Shown: positions 27,720 to 38,849 of the stretch, in pieces
Position numbering within the stretch: position 1 is the first letter of the stretch
Layout of the letters: each line of letters opens with the position of its first letter
Origin: Gordonia sp. KTR9
GTDB lineage: Bacteria; Actinomycetota; Actinomycetes; Mycobacteriales; Mycobacteriaceae
Length of the DNA stretch: 64,000 nt
NCBI RefSeq assembly: GCF_000143885.2
Contig: NC_018581.1
Location: 4,092,001-4,156,000, forward strand
Reading direction: 5' to 3'
The notes under the pieces: generated by a model
What the model saw: the letters and a program-made list of their open reading frames with translations, nothing else
Database searches by the model: none
Told to the model about the DNA's origin: nothing
Made by a program: the position numbers and the translations under genes

Positions 27720-27953
27720 CTCTGGCGACAGGGGCATCACCTCCGGCAGAAGCGGTCGTGGCCGGCACCGGCCTCGAGGGCCACCGGCAACCTGCTGTAC
27801 CCCCGACCGTAGCCGCAAGTTCCGGTATCGGCCACGTTTTGCCGGTGCCGCGTCGGCATGTCGGGACGATCGGGGTAGAAGGTCCCGGTCGAGCCCCGCA
27901 CGCCGGTTGTCCACACCTTCGCTCGGGGCCCGCCACCGCGGTGCGGAGTGTTC

Positions 27954-27959
27954 TACCGT
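27954..27959 (+). promoter_or_regulatory. -10 box TACCGT of a probable leaderless comF transcript
   Basis: TACCGT, then six bases, then GTG 27966, with no ribosome binding site. Confidence 0.45.
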
Positions 27960-27965
27960 CGGCGC

Positions 27966-28637
27966 GTGACATGGCGGCGGGAGGTTTTCGACGCGGGTGC
28001 CGATCTGGTGTTCCCCATGCTCTGCGGCGGGTGCGGACGCCCGGGATCCGGGTGGTGTCGGCGGTGCGAGGCAGCGTTGTCCGACGCGCCGGTCGCCGCT
28101 CATCCGCGGATGGAGCCGGGCGTCGCGGTGTGGGCGCTGGGCCGGTACCGCGGTCCGCACCGGCAGGCGATCATCGCGATCAAGGAACACGACCGGCGCG
28201 ATCTCGCGCGGCCACTCGGCGCCGCACTCGCACGCGGTATCCGCGTGCTCGCCGGCTGGGGCGAGCTGCCCGACGCCGACCGGATGCTGTTGATCCCGGC
28301 CCCGACACGTCGCATGACCGCCCGACGCCGCGGTGGAGACCCGGTCACCTCGGTGGCGACGCATGCGGCACCGGTCCTCGGCCGACGTGTACAGGTGGCA
28401 CCGCTGCTGAGGACCTCGGCGACGGCACGGGACTCCGCCGGACTCGACGCCCGGGCGCGTGCCCGCAATCTCCGCGGTGCCGTGCGGCTGCGCGCGGGCG
28501 TCACACCCACCCGCGGGGCCGCCGCCATCCTGGTCGACGACGTGCTGACGACCGGCGCGACCGCGGCCGAGTCCGTGCGCGTGCTGTCCGAGAACGGGAT
28601 CGACGTCGTGGCGGTCGTCGTGCTGGCGGCGGCCTGA
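27966..28637 (+). CDS. comF: ComF family phosphoribosyltransferase-like protein
   Basis: 223 residues from the GTG chosen by its TACCGT box; GTG 27948 in frame would add six residues. An N-terminal double zinc knuckle, CGGCGRPGSGWCRRC (CxxC and CxxC), is followed by a type I phosphoribosyltransferase fold ending in the PRPP loop AAILVDDVLTTGATAAESVR. ComF proteins take part in DNA uptake or replication restart in other bacteria; the actinobacterial role is not established. Located as Rv3242c, between hpf and lpqB, and convergent with lpqB. Confidence 0.9.
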   Translation: MTWRREVFDAGADLVFPMLCGGCGRPGSGWCRRCEAALSDAPVAAHPRMEPGVAVWALGRYRGPHRQAIIAIKEHDRRDLARPLGAALARGIRVLAGWGELPDADRMLLIPAPTRRMTARRRGGDPVTSVATHAAPVLGRRVQVAPLLRTSATARDSAGLDARARARNLRGAVRLRAGVTPTRGAAAILVDDVLTTGATAAESVRVLSENGIDVVAVVVLAAA

Positions 28638-28700
28638 CTCGCGTCGGCGCGACAGGAGCGCCACCTGACATGGATCCGCGCTGGGGGGGCGACGCGCGCC

Positions 28701-30440
28701 TCAGGGCAGGACCGGGATCGCGCCCTCGATCATCGCCGGCTCGACCTCGGTCCAGTACTGGTCGGGTTGTCCGTTGCTGCTGCCGAGCCGGAGCACCCCA
28801 CGTTGATCGCCCACGTAGATCGTGGACGTGTTGGCGACCACCGCCCGCACCGGCGGCGACACGTTCCCGCTCAGCAGACCCACCGCCGGGGTGCCGTCGA
28901 TCGACAGCTGGACGACCGGCGATTCCGGCGCCTCCCGCGCGATCATCAGCGTCGTCGGCGACGCCCAGTCCACCGAGACCGCGCGATTGCCGATGTTGTA
29001 GGCCGCGATCCGCGGGCTCGTCAGCGATACCTGGCCCTCGGCGTTGGTCGACAGAACGGCGAAGACGATCTGGCCGCCGACCACCAGCGCGGCCCGCACA
29101 CCGTCCGGTGCCACCTGCATCTCGGTGATCGCCCCGCGCGCCACCGTCGGGATCGACGATGCCTCGACGGGCACCGTCTGGGTGCCGTCGTCGTCGCGTT
29201 GCCACTGGACCGGCCTGCCGTCGACGACGACCCAGACGGTGTTCTCGTCGGCACCGAACGACGGCCGGGTGATGGAGGAGCCACCCACGATCGGTCCGAC
29301 GTCGCCGCCGTAGTCGCCGATCACCAACTCGAGCCTGCGGTCGGGACCGGACGGGCCACGGACCGCGGCAACCCGTACCCCGGTGTCGGAGATGGTCGCC
29401 GAACGCACGTCGCGTGCGGCCCCCAACGGCCCCTGGACGGCCACGGTCGCGGTGTCGGTCACCGCGCGCAAGGCTCCGCCGGCGACGATGTTGAGCCCGA
29501 CGTCGGTCGCCGGCACGGAGTTCGGGTCGAAGGCGCGCACGTCGGCGGTCTGCCAACCCGAGGCGCGCTCGGCGGCCAGCGGGGCGCCGTCGGCGTCGAT
29601 GACGTACGGCCCTGAGATGTCGGCGCCGTCGAGGGTCCAGATGATCTGTGCCGCGAGCACGGTCCGGTCCCGGGTCGGCGCGCTCCCGATGCCGTCGAGG
29701 TCCACCCGTACCCCGCCGCCGGCCAGGCCCACCACCGGGCCCCGCAGTGCGGCGTCGTTGGGGAAGCCGCTGTCCACGGCCGCCGCGAGATCCGACGCGG
29801 GACCGGCGATCAGCCGGTTCATCAGGACGGTCGGGTCGGTGGCCTGTCCGGCGTAGAGCCAGCGCGGGTCGGGCACCAGCCGGCGCCCCGTGCGGTCGCT
29901 GAAGTACAGCGACACCGGGCGGTAGGTGTTGTCGAACTGGTCGCGGTCGATCATCGTGCCGTTCGGCAGCGGCCCGTCGATCCGCCACTGGTCGCCCGAG
30001 CGGGTGAGGCTGATGCTGGTCTCCACGCGCCCCGAGGCGGGCAGCAGCTGGCCGTCGGACTTGAGGGTCCCGACGTTGTCGCCGATCAACCGCATCCGCA
30101 CCGAGTCCTCGTTGCGCTGGTCGACAAAGGTGTTGATCTCGTCGACGATCAGCGCGTCCCCGCGGTCGTCCCACTGCTGGGACGCGACCGGGGTGAGAAA
30201 CGCCCGTGCCGCGCGATGCGCCGAATCGGGGTCGACGGTGGACTTGAGGAAGGCCCGCACCAGCGCCTCGGGATCCATGTCGGACTGTGGCACCGGGACC
30301 GCGTTGGTCGCGCCCTCCCGCTCGAACGACTTGATGGGCTGCGGTGAGGAGTCGTTGGGGATCGCACCGCATGCGGCGAACAGGAGCAGCGCCGCGACGG
30401 CCAGTGCCACCGCGAGAACGCCGCGGGATGACCGGGTCAT
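28701..30440 (-). CDS. lpqB: lipoprotein LpqB
   Basis: 579 residues. The signal peptide with lipobox LLLFAACGA predicts lipidation at about Cys24. Then come the GerMN-type domain (residues 50-290, including [24 protein letters not shown]) and a beta-propeller-like C-terminal domain ending [15 protein letters not shown]. LpqB is known to associate with the MtrAB two-component system and influence its phosphorylation and cell-envelope functions. ATG 30440 overlaps the mtrB stop (ATGA). The gene order mtrA-mtrB-lpqB on one strand is the conserved actinobacterial operon. Confidence 0.96.
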   Translation of the reverse strand: MTRSSRGVLAVALAVAALLLFAACGAIPNDSSPQPIKSFEREGATNAVPVPQSDMDPEALVRAFLKSTVDPDSAHRAARAFLTPVASQQWDDRGDALIVDEINTFVDQRNEDSVRMRLIGDNVGTLKSDGQLLPASGRVETSISLTRSGDQWRIDGPLPNGTMIDRDQFDNTYRPVSLYFSDRTGRRLVPDPRWLYAGQATDPTVLMNRLIAGPASDLAAAVDSGFPNDAALRGPVVGLAGGGVRVDLDGIGSAPTRDRTVLAAQIIWTLDGADISGPYVIDADGAPLAAERASGWQTADVRAFDPNSVPATDVGLNIVAGGALRAVTDTATVAVQGPLGAARDVRSATISDTGVRVAAVRGPSGPDRRLELVIGDYGGDVGPIVGGSSITRPSFGADENTVWVVVDGRPVQWQRDDDGTQTVPVEASSIPTVARGAITEMQVAPDGVRAALVVGGQIVFAVLSTNAEGQVSLTSPRIAAYNIGNRAVSVDWASPTTLMIAREAPESPVVQLSIDGTPAVGLLSGNVSPPVRAVVANTSTIYVGDQRGVLRLGSSNGQPDQYWTEVEPAMIEGAIPVLP

Positions 30441-32113
30441 TCGGCACCCACTCCCGGGCCGGCCGGAGCGCGCCCGCCGGCCTTCGGGGTGGACGTGCGT
30501 TGCACAGTGCCCACCGACTTGAGTGGCAACGGCGAGCCGAGGACCTTGTGACCGCGCACGAGCGGCAGGGTCAGGCGGAAGCACGCACCCTTGCCCGGCT
30601 CGCCCCACGCCTCGAGCCGACCCTGATGCAGGCGGGCGTCCTCGATGCTGATGGCCAACCCGAGCCCGGTACCGCCCGAGCGTCGGAACCGGGACGGGTC
30701 GGAACGCCAGAACCGGTTGAACACCAGCTTCTCCTCCCCCGGACGCAGGCCGATGCCCTGGTCGCGCACGGTGATCGCCACCGCGTCACCATCCGAACGC
30801 ATGGTGAGCGTGACCGGTTTCCGCTCACCGTGGTCGATGGCGTTGGCAAGTAGGTTGCGCAGGATGCGCTCGACGCGACGCGGGTCGATCTCGGCCAGGA
30901 CCGGTTCGGCCGGGAGGTCGAGGATGAGCTCGGTGCCGGTCTCCTCGGCGAGATGGCCGACCGTGGCCAACGCACCGTCGATCGGGATCGCCATGTCCAT
31001 TCGCTCGGCGGCCAGTTCGGCCATACCGGCGTCGTGGCGGGAGATCTCGAGCAGCTCGTTGAGCAGCGTCTCGAATCGATCGAGTTCCTTGTCGAGCAGC
31101 TCCACCGAGCGCTTACGGACCGGGTCGAGTTCGTCTCGGCCCTCGTAGAGCACGTCGGAGGCCATCCGCACCGTCGTCAGCGGGGTGCGCAGCTCGTGAC
31201 TGACGTCGGAGGTGAACTGGCGCTGCAGACCGCCGAACTCCTCGAGGTGGGTGATCTGCTTGGACAGGCTCTCGGCCATGTCGTTGAACGACATGGCCAG
31301 GCGTGCCATGTCGTCCTCGCCGCGAACCGGCATTCGTTCCTTGAGCCGCCCGTCGGCGAAGCGCACCGCGATCCGGGAGGCCGAACGCACCGGGATGACG
31401 ACCTGCCGCGAGACCAGCCAGGCGATCGCGGCGAGGAGCCCGAGCAGCACGATGCTGCCGGTCAGCAACGTCCCGCGGACGAGATCGAGCGTGTTCTGTT
31501 CGGCGGTCAGCGGAAACACGAGATACAGCTCGAGGCCGGGCACCGAGGCGTTCGTGGGGCTGCCGACGATCAGTGCCGGCGCCCTCCCACCCGTCCCGTC
31601 GGGGACCTGGGTGTACTGGTAGGCCACCTGCCCGCCGCGCACCATGTCGCGCAGGTTCGACGGCACTTCGGCGGTCGGTCCGACCCCGCTGGCGACCCCG
31701 TTGTCCGAGCCACCCGGAACCAGGAGCACGGTGTCGAAGGCGCCGACAGTGCCCGACGCCTGGCCGGTGTCGGCATCCCGGTCGGTGAGCAGTGATCGAG
31801 TCTGGCGCAGGCGGTTCTGTACCGACATGTTGCCCGCGCCGCTCGAGAGATCACGTTCCACGGAGATGCGGGCGCGATCGATCTCCTCGGTCGCCGCCGC
31901 CAGCTTGACGTCGAGCAACCGGTCGGTGATCTGGGAAACCAGGACGAAGCCGAGGATGAGGAGCACGACGACCGACAGCACCAACGTGGACACCACGACC
32001 CGCAACTGCAGCGAGCGCCGCCAGATGTGCCCGAAGGCACGTCCGACAGCGCCGGCGGTGCGGGTGAAGCGTCCGAGAGTGCTGTTGACCCGTCGTCGAG
32101 ATCGCCCGATCAC
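30437..32113 (-). CDS. mtrB: sensor histidine kinase MtrB
   Basis: 558 residues. A membrane helix near residues 35-58 is followed by an extracytoplasmic sensor domain and a second helix around residues 208-232. HAMP ([24 protein letters not shown]), the phosphoacceptor [19 protein letters not shown], and an ATPase domain with [14 protein letters not shown] and GGTGLGLAI follow. It phosphorylates MtrA and controls cell-wall and division genes. The GTG start overlaps the mtrA stop by GTGA (32110-32113), and its own stop overlaps lpqB, so the three are tightly coupled. Confidence 0.97.
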   Translation of the reverse strand: MIGRSRRRVNSTLGRFTRTAGAVGRAFGHIWRRSLQLRVVVSTLVLSVVVLLILGFVLVSQITDRLLDVKLAAATEEIDRARISVERDLSSGAGNMSVQNRLRQTRSLLTDRDADTGQASGTVGAFDTVLLVPGGSDNGVASGVGPTAEVPSNLRDMVRGGQVAYQYTQVPDGTGGRAPALIVGSPTNASVPGLELYLVFPLTAEQNTLDLVRGTLLTGSIVLLGLLAAIAWLVSRQVVIPVRSASRIAVRFADGRLKERMPVRGEDDMARLAMSFNDMAESLSKQITHLEEFGGLQRQFTSDVSHELRTPLTTVRMASDVLYEGRDELDPVRKRSVELLDKELDRFETLLNELLEISRHDAGMAELAAERMDMAIPIDGALATVGHLAEETGTELILDLPAEPVLAEIDPRRVERILRNLLANAIDHGERKPVTLTMRSDGDAVAITVRDQGIGLRPGEEKLVFNRFWRSDPSRFRRSGGTGLGLAISIEDARLHQGRLEAWGEPGKGACFRLTLPLVRGHKVLGSPLPLKSVGTVQRTSTPKAGGRAPAGPGVGAE

Positions 32114-32787
32114 GGCGGGCCGGCCTTGTAGCCGACCCCCCTCACCGTCAGGACGACCTCGGGGTTCTCCGGGTCGGTTTCGACCTTGGCGCGTAACCGC
32201 TGGACATGCACGTTGACGAGTCTAGTGTCCGCCGGATGCCGGTATCCCCACACCTGTTCCAGGAGGACATCGCGCGTGAACACCTGCCGCGGTTTGCGGG
32301 CGAGGGCGACGAGCAGGTCGAACTCGAGAGGGGTCAGCGAGATCGGCACACCGTCGCGGGTGACCTTGTGCGCGGGCACGTCGATCTCCACCGGTCCGAT
32401 GGACAGCAATTCGGCTGGTTCCTCGTCGGTCCGGCGCAGTCGAGCACGCACCCGGGCCACCAGTTCCTTCGGCTTGAACGGCTTCACCATGTAGTCGTCG
32501 GCGCCGGACTCGAGGCCCAGCACGACGTCGACGGTGTCGGACTTCGCGGTCAGCATCACGATCGGTACACCGGAATCGGCGCGCAGCACCCGGCACACGT
32601 CGATGCCGTTCATGCCGGGCAGCATGAGGTCGAGGAGCACGAGGTCCGGACGGATCTCCCGGACGGCGGTCAGGGCCTGCGTCCCGTCGCCCACCACGAA
32701 GGGCTCGAAACCCTCTCCGCGCAGCACGATCGTCAGCATCTCGGCGAGCGCGGCGTCGTCGTCGACGACAAGGATGCGGGGCTTCAT
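32110..32787 (-). CDS. mtrA: DNA-binding response regulator MtrA
   Basis: 225 residues. The receiver domain has [14 protein letters not shown], the phosphoacceptor Asp in [13 protein letters not shown], and the switch Lys in [16 protein letters not shown]. The OmpR-type winged helix has [22 protein letters not shown] and the wing [16 protein letters not shown]. It is essential in mycobacteria, controlling dnaA, cell-wall hydrolases and others. The start ATG 32787 gives the canonical length. A 13-bp palindrome lies 15 bp upstream of the start codon and could mediate autoregulation or binding of another factor. Confidence 0.97.
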   Translation of the reverse strand: MKPRILVVDDDAALAEMLTIVLRGEGFEPFVVGDGTQALTAVREIRPDLVLLDLMLPGMNGIDVCRVLRADSGVPIVMLTAKSDTVDVVLGLESGADDYMVKPFKPKELVARVRARLRRTDEEPAELLSIGPVEIDVPAHKVTRDGVPISLTPLEFDLLVALARKPRQVFTRDVLLEQVWGYRHPADTRLVNVHVQRLRAKVETDPENPEVVLTVRGVGYKAGPP

Positions 32788-32801
32788 GTTGTCAATGGTG
32801 A

Positions 32802-32814
32802 CATCACCGTGATG
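32802..32814. promoter_or_regulatory. palindrome CATCACCGTGATG upstream of mtrA
   Basis: The dyad has 6-bp arms around one base, followed by a second half-site GTGGTGAT. It sits 15 bp before the mtrA start codon, so it would lie in the leader or promoter. It does not look like the GTCACA-type direct repeat reported for MtrA. Confidence 0.4.
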
Positions 32815-32872
32815 AAACCGTGGTGATCGACGCGCCGGGACCGGCCTTCTGACCCGATTGGTCACTCGCACC

Positions 32873-32878
32873 TAGACT
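32873..32878 (+). promoter_or_regulatory. -10 box TAGACT of a probable leaderless tmk transcript
   Basis: TAGACT, seven bases, then GTG 32886, with no Shine-Dalgarno. Identical in sequence and spacing to the box at 1718. Confidence 0.5.
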
Positions 32879-32885
32879 CCCCCGC

Positions 32886-33539
32886 GTGGGTCATTTGATA
32901 GCCGTCGAAGGACTCGACGGCGCCGGCAAGAACACTCTGGTCACCGGTCTGATCGACCGGTGGTCGACGGCCCGGCTGCGGGTCGCGACATTCACCTTTC
33001 CGCGCTACGGCCGGTCCGCGACCGCCGACATCGCCGCCGAAGCCCTCCACGGTTCGCACGGTGACCTCCGCGACAGCGTGTACGCGATGGCCTTGCTGTT
33101 CGCCCTCGACCGGGCAGGCGCGGCCGACGACATCCGTGCCGCCACCGAAACCCACGACATCGTGATCCTCGACCGCTATGTCGCTTCCAACGCCGCCTAC
33201 AACGCGGCGCGGCTCGGGCAGGACGCCGGCGGTGAGGTGGTGCGCTGGGTCGTCGATCTGGAGTTCGGGAGATTCGGCATGCCCGTCCCCGACCGCCAGG
33301 TGCTGCTCGGCGTCTCACCGGAGGTGGCGATGAGCCGCGCCGCGGCGCGCGCCGAGCAGGACGCCACTCGCGCCCGGGACGCCTACGAACGCGACGACGC
33401 ACTCCAGCGCCGCGTCGACGCCGTCTACCGCGAGCTCGCCGACTCCGCCTGGATGTCGCCCTGGTACCGGTTCGACGGAGAGAACATCGACGACTTGGCC
33501 GATGATCTCGGCACCGGCCGGACGGCACCGACCGAATGA
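32886..33539 (+). CDS. tmk: dTMP kinase
   Basis: 217 residues. The P-loop VEGLDGAGKNTLV lies at the N-terminus, TFPRYGRS is the dTMP-binding segment, and VILDRYVASNAAYNAARLG is the DR(Y/H) motif with the actinobacterial pattern. The P-loop ends in KNT, as in Rv3247c-type enzymes. It phosphorylates dTMP to dTDP for DNA synthesis. It diverges from mtrA with about 98 bp between start codons. Confidence 0.95.
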   Translation: MGHLIAVEGLDGAGKNTLVTGLIDRWSTARLRVATFTFPRYGRSATADIAAEALHGSHGDLRDSVYAMALLFALDRAGAADDIRAATETHDIVILDRYVASNAAYNAARLGQDAGGEVVRWVVDLEFGRFGMPVPDRQVLLGVSPEVAMSRAAARAEQDATRARDAYERDDALQRRVDAVYRELADSAWMSPWYRFDGENIDDLADDLGTGRTAPTE

Positions 33540-33603
33540 CACGGTCGATGCTCTCGCCGCACCGTTTCGATAGCCTTGGGCCAACGATTTCGGAAGGCGT
33601 TCG

Positions 33604-34428
33604 ATGACCTATCAGCCACCTCCACCCGGTGGCGGACCGCCGCCGTACGGTCCGCGAGGCCCCGGGCGGCAGGGGCCGGGTCAGCAGGGTTCAGGTCAGC
33701 AGGGTCCGGGTCAGCAGGGCTTCGGACGTCGCCACCCCGGTCCACCGGGACCCGGTGGGTACGGCCCACCCGGCCGCGGACCGGTGCCGCCTCCCGGCGC
33801 CTCGTATGGCCGTCCCCCGTTCGTACCCGGACAGTACGGCCCGCACGGGCCCGGGGGCACTAGCTTCGGCGGCCCGCCCGGGCCTCCGCCGCGGCCTCCC
33901 CGCAACACCGGCGTGATCGTCGCGTGGGTGCTCGGCGGCGTCGCGGTGGTGGCGGTGATCGCACTGGTGGTGACCGTCGTCGTGACCAGGTCGTCGTCGG
34001 ACGACTCCGTGGTCGCCGGCGCTTCGACCCGGTCGTCGGACCCGACCTCGACGTCGAGCGACCCGTCCCCGAGCGGGACCGGGTCGGAGCCGGAGTCGGC
34101 CGATTCCGCCGCGCTGACGGAGATCCGCGCGGCCCTCCTCGCCTACATCACCGCCCGCAACGCGCGCGACGTCGGCCGCATGCGCGCCGCGGTGTGCACC
34201 CAGTCTCGGGACCGGATCACCGGTGCACCACCCTCGGACGGCGGAGACATCGTCCTCGACGGGTTCCTCGACACGGTCTTCGACGGCGACGTCGCCCAGT
34301 CCGAGGTCGTATCCCACCTCGAGAAGGGCACGGGGAGAACGGCTTCGGAGAAGTCGAAGGAGCGGTTCCTCAAGGAGCAGGGTTCGTGGATCTACTGCCC
34401 CGACGCCGAACCCGACATCGGCGCCTGA
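33604..34428 (+). CDS. Pro/Gly-rich single-pass membrane protein with extracellular domain
   Basis: 274 residues. The first 100 are Pro/Gly/Gln-rich, including three 15-bp DNA repeats at 33679-33723 that encode G-Q-Q-G-x units. A membrane helix lies at about residues 103-127 (IVAWVLGGVAVVAVIALVV). A Ser/Thr-rich linker follows, and then a roughly 110-residue folded domain (EIRAALLAYITARNARDVGRMRAAVCTQSRD) resembling the NTF2-like or DUF4878 type seen in secreted actinobacterial proteins. GGAAGG precedes the ATG. The function is unknown; exposure at the cell surface is likely. Confidence 0.8.
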   Translation: MTYQPPPPGGGPPPYGPRGPGRQGPGQQGSGQQGPGQQGFGRRHPGPPGPGGYGPPGRGPVPPPGASYGRPPFVPGQYGPHGPGGTSFGGPPGPPPRPPRNTGVIVAWVLGGVAVVAVIALVVTVVVTRSSSDDSVVAGASTRSSDPTSTSSDPSPSGTGSEPESADSAALTEIRAALLAYITARNARDVGRMRAAVCTQSRDRITGAPPSDGGDIVLDGFLDTVFDGDVAQSEVVSHLEKGTGRTASEKSKERFLKEQGSWIYCPDAEPDIGA

Positions 34429-34487
34429 ATCATCGGTACCTGATCACCGGCACCTCGATCGCCGCCTCGGTTGTCGGCACCGAACCG

Positions 34488-34523
34488 AAAAGGGAGCCCC
34501 ACCGGCACGGTGGGGCTCCCTTT
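34488..34523. terminator. bidirectional terminator between the membrane protein gene and sahH
   Basis: Perfect 16-bp stem AAAGGGAGCCCCACCG (34489-34504), 3-base loop GCA, CGGTGGGGCTCCCTTT (34508-34523), with A and T flanks on either side. It lies between two convergent genes. Confidence 0.9.
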
Positions 34524-34535
34524 CTAGCTACTGAA

Positions 34536-36005
<1,470 letters not shown>

Positions 36006-36065
36006 CTGATCCCCTTGTCGTTCGCGTCGGGCGCCCGGCGATGCAGGCGCGTATGCGTTCGCTCC

Positions 36066-36094
36066 AGGCTATCGGAACGACCTGGGGGTTCCGA
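36066..36094 (-). promoter_or_regulatory. putative sahH -10 box with adjacent dyad
   Basis: On the minus strand TAGCCT (36066-36071) is preceded directly by the inverted repeat TCGGAAC/GTTCCGA (36072-36078 and 36088-36094). It lies between the metS stop and the sahH start, about 65 bp upstream of the sahH ATG. It could equally be the metPS terminator stem. No SAH riboswitch pattern was recognised. Confidence 0.35.
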
Positions 36095-36113
36095 GGGGCA
36101 GGGGCGTCAGAGC

Positions 36114-36293
36114 TCAGGTGTCGCGAGAGGGGTGGGGCCGCGTCGCACGCTCGTCGTCCTCCCGGATGATGTCCGGGTCCTCCGCCAGCCCCTCGACCTC
36201 GGGCCGGCGCCGCAGGAACACGATGCTCGCGACGAGACCACCCCACACGATGGTGATCGACACGATGAGCATGACGATGGCGATTCCGCTCAT
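36114..36293 (-). CDS. methionine/alanine importer small subunit (MetS-like)
   Basis: 59-residue protein reading MSGIAIVMLIVSITIVWGG, then LVASIVFLRRRPEVEG and an acidic, hydrophilic tail ending in RDT. It has one membrane helix (residues 3-27) followed by three Arg, as expected for an inner-membrane small protein with a cytoplasmic tail. MetS-type small subunits are encoded directly behind NSS transporters in actinobacteria and are needed for transport by MetP in Corynebacterium. The ATG overlaps the transporter stop by ATGA (36290-36293), so translation is coupled. Confidence 0.85.
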   Translation of the reverse strand: MSGIAIVMLIVSITIVWGGLVASIVFLRRRPEVEGLAEDPDIIREDDERATRPHPSRDT

Positions 36294-37867
36294 CGGACGG
36301 TCTCCTTCGTGGTCGGGCCGCCCGCGCGACCCGCATCGGACAGTGGCGGCCAGGGCAGGAAGTCCGGTTGATCACGACCCTTCCACGACGGCAGGGTCAG
36401 AATCACCGCCGCGACGACGACCAACGCGATCGTCCCCCATCCGAAGACGCCGAGATACCAGGTGGGATAACCCTCATAACCTTCGTCGATGACCGACCAG
36501 ACCTTCTGGACCAGCATGATCGTCAGGAAGATCGGGGCGACCACCCCGACGAGCGCGAGCCAGATCTTGCCCACCTTGAACGTCGACACCGCATTCAGGT
36601 GCTGACGCAACATGTCTCCCTGACGCAGCACCCAGACCAGGATGACCGTCATCATGATCGCGGACGCGACGACACCGACGTTGTTGGCGAACATGTCGAC
36701 CGTGTCGAGAGCGATGAGTCCCGAGGTCGTCGAGAACAGCGCGATCGAGATCAGGCCGCAAACGCTCGACACTCCGACCGCGGCCTTGGTACGACTGATC
36801 CCCCATTTGTCCTGGAGGGCTCCGGACACGCCGATCATGAGGGAGATCAGCGACGTGAAGCCCGCGACGACAAGGGACCCGAAGAACAGGGCACCGAAGA
36901 ACGCAGCTCCGGGCATCTCGGAGATCACTGCAGGAAACGTGACGAACGACAGGATCGGCCCCGTCAGCCCCTCGAGGTCCGACACCGCCACCTGCTGCTG
37001 ATACGCGAGGAAGCCCAGCGCGGAGAACACTCCGATGCCGGCAAGGATCTCGAACGACGAGTTCGCGAACGCGACGACCAGCCCCGAGCTGGTCATGTTC
37101 GCCCGTCGGCGCTGGAACGACGCGTAGGCGATCATGATCCCGAACGCGATGGACAGCGAGAAGAAGATCTGGCTGTACGCCGCAATCCAGACGTCGAGAT
37201 CCTTGAGGGCATCCCATTGCGGGGTGAAGAGCGCGTTGAGCCCATCGGCCGCACCGGGCAGGGTGATCGCGCGGATGACCAGACCGGCGAATCCGACGAA
37301 CAGCAGCGGAATGAAGACGATGTTCACCTTCTCGATTCCGTTGGCGACGCCGAGCAGCAGAACCGCGAGCACCGCGAGCCAAACGACGACGAGCGGTAAC
37401 GCGACGCCCCCGACGATGGTCGTCGAGATCCCCGGATCCCCCACCTTGAGGTAGTCCTGGGTGAAGAAGGTCGCCGGGTCGTCGCCCCAGCTCTGGTTGA
37501 ACGAGAAGAAGAAGTAGCTGGCGGCCCAGGCGATGACCGCCGCGTAGTAGACACCGATGACGAACAGCAGACCGGTCTGAAACCAGCCCAACGTCTCGAC
37601 CGGCTTCCTGATCCGGCGGAAGGAGAGTGGTGCCGTTCCGCGGAAGCGGTGTCCGACCGCGTAATCCAGGAACAGGACAGGGATACCTGCGGTGAGCAGG
37701 GCGACCAGGTACGGAATGAGGAATGCGCCGCCGCCGCTCTCGTAGGCGACGCCCGGGAACCGCCAGATGTTGCCGAGCCCTACCGCGGAACCGATTGCGG
37801 CGAAGATGAAGCCGGAGTTGCGGGTGAACTGCTCCCGACCACCTCCGACGGTGTTGGCAGATGCCAC
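36290..37867 (-). CDS. NSS-family sodium-dependent amino-acid transporter (MetP-like)
   Basis: 525 residues, about 12 membrane helices. GSAVGLGNIWRFPGVAYESGGGAFLIPYLV, read in segments, is the neurotransmitter:sodium symporter signature with the Na+-binding helix-1 unwound region. QIFFSLSIAFGIMIAYASF is helix 6-7. With the coupled 59-residue subunit behind it, the pair corresponds to the methionine/alanine importer MetPS. The C-terminus is hydrophilic ([17 protein letters not shown]). It sits next to sahH, so methionine uptake and the SAH cycle are neighbours here. Confidence 0.92.
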   Translation of the reverse strand: MASANTVGGGREQFTRNSGFIFAAIGSAVGLGNIWRFPGVAYESGGGAFLIPYLVALLTAGIPVLFLDYAVGHRFRGTAPLSFRRIRKPVETLGWFQTGLLFVIGVYYAAVIAWAASYFFFSFNQSWGDDPATFFTQDYLKVGDPGISTTIVGGVALPLVVVWLAVLAVLLLGVANGIEKVNIVFIPLLFVGFAGLVIRAITLPGAADGLNALFTPQWDALKDLDVWIAAYSQIFFSLSIAFGIMIAYASFQRRRANMTSSGLVVAFANSSFEILAGIGVFSALGFLAYQQQVAVSDLEGLTGPILSFVTFPAVISEMPGAAFFGALFFGSLVVAGFTSLISLMIGVSGALQDKWGISRTKAAVGVSSVCGLISIALFSTTSGLIALDTVDMFANNVGVVASAIMMTVILVWVLRQGDMLRQHLNAVSTFKVGKIWLALVGVVAPIFLTIMLVQKVWSVIDEGYEGYPTWYLGVFGWGTIALVVVAAVILTLPSWKGRDQPDFLPWPPLSDAGRAGGPTTKETVR

Positions 37868-37990
37868 CGCTACCTCCTCGTCGAGATCTGCGTAGCCCGG
37901 GACATGGCGTCCCGAAACCTGTAGGTGCTGACGCTATCGCACGACTCGGGGCCCGCGTGGGGGTTGGCGCTCGACGCGCCCGAACGCGAA

Positions 37991-38028
37991 CGGGGACCCC
38001 ACGGGCGTGGTGCCCGGTGGGATCCCCG
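37991..38028 (-). terminator. probable terminator of the ESX operon
   Basis: The GC-rich hairpin CGGGGACCCCACGGGC (37991-38006), loop GTGGT, GCCCGGTGGGATCCCCG (38012-38028), with one bulge, lies 32 bp past the stop of the last WXG100 gene. There is no U-tract. Confidence 0.6.
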
Positions 38029-38059
38029 TCCGGCGTCGAGCGGTGGGATGGTCCGTCGA

Positions 38060-38362
38060 TCAGACGAGACCGCGGAAACCCGTGCCGATCGCGGCGTCGG
38101 TGTCCTGCATGACGCGGCTGGCGTTGGTGACACCATGCTCGAGCGAGGTCAGCGAGTCACGGGACTGGGTGAAGATCCGATCGAATGCGCCCTGCGCGTC
38201 GACGTAGGCGGCTTTCGCCTGCTGCGAGTTCCAGTTTCCGTCGAGTGCGGCGACCTGCGCCTTCAGCTGGGTGTTGAGGTCCTCGAGCCGGGTGAAGGCA
38301 GCCCGGAGGCCGCCGCTGAGATCGCCGAGAGCGGCGAAGTCGTAGTTGATCGAGCCGTTCAT
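38060..38362 (-). CDS. WXG100 family protein (EsxA-like)
   Basis: 100 residues with the two-helix hairpin of ESAT-6-like proteins: INYDFAALGDLSGGLRAAFTRLEDLNTQL, the turn, then KAAYVDAQGAFDRIFTQSRDSLTSLEHGV. The usual WxG turn is WNS (residues 44-46), a conservative variant. It is encoded 45 bp after a second WXG100 gene with a good GAAAGGAA ribosome site, the usual arrangement of heterodimeric type VII substrates. Secretion would depend on ESX machinery not encoded in this window. Confidence 0.88.
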   Translation of the reverse strand: MNGSINYDFAALGDLSGGLRAAFTRLEDLNTQLKAQVAALDGNWNSQQAKAAYVDAQGAFDRIFTQSRDSLTSLEHGVTNASRVMQDTDAAIGTGFRGLV

Positions 38363-38407
38363 GGTGGTTCCTTTCGCAGAACGTGAAGTGCGGGATGCGG
38401 GCCGGTG

Positions 38408-38731
38408 TCAGACGCTGGTGTTCAGTCCGCGCGCCGCCGCCGCGTCCTGGTCCTCGTATCCGGCGAAGCCGTTGGTGAGCTGGGTCTTGATCTGTTCGAG
38501 CAGCTGGTTCATCGTCAGCGCGGCCTTGTTCCAGTCGGTGTGCGTACCGTCGAACGCGACACCGGCCGAGCCCTGCCATGTCGGCGTCGCATTGCCGGCG
38601 TGCTGGGCGATCTGATTGATGACAGCCTTCATGTCCTCGACAAGACTGCCTACCTTGGCTGCGGTGGCCTGTCCGTCCGCGACGTTCACGGTGACGCCGG
38701 CGCCGCCGCCTGCTCCGGGCAAGTTCAGCAT
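38408..38731 (-). CDS. WXG100 family protein (EsxB-like, with YxxxD signal)
   Basis: 107 residues. A Gly/Ala-rich start leads into VNVADGQATAAKVGSLVEDMKAVINQIAQ, the turn TWQGSAGVAF with a classical WxG, and a second helix. Downstream of it the C-terminal tail GYEDQDAAAARG contains YEDQD, which fits the YxxxD/E type VII secretion signal carried by the CFP-10-like partner. It forms a gene pair with the downstream WXG100 gene. AGGAGG lies close to the ATG. Confidence 0.9.
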   Translation of the reverse strand: MLNLPGAGGGAGVTVNVADGQATAAKVGSLVEDMKAVINQIAQHAGNATPTWQGSAGVAFDGTHTDWNKAALTMNQLLEQIKTQLTNGFAGYEDQDAAAARGLNTSV

Positions 38732-38849
38732 GAGTGCTCCTCCTGTGTAACGGCACCGTTTGGCGATGCCCCCGTTGGTATCCGTGACACAGATACCCCT
38801 GACAGTTGATTCCCGCGGCGGTCTGTTCCGCGGAATCCCCCGATGCGGA

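Noticed and set aside
36006..36113. Possible SAH or SAM riboswitch upstream of sahH
   Set aside because: Only a short dyad is visible. The conserved riboswitch core sequences were not recognised, so it is listed only as a possible promoter or terminator element.
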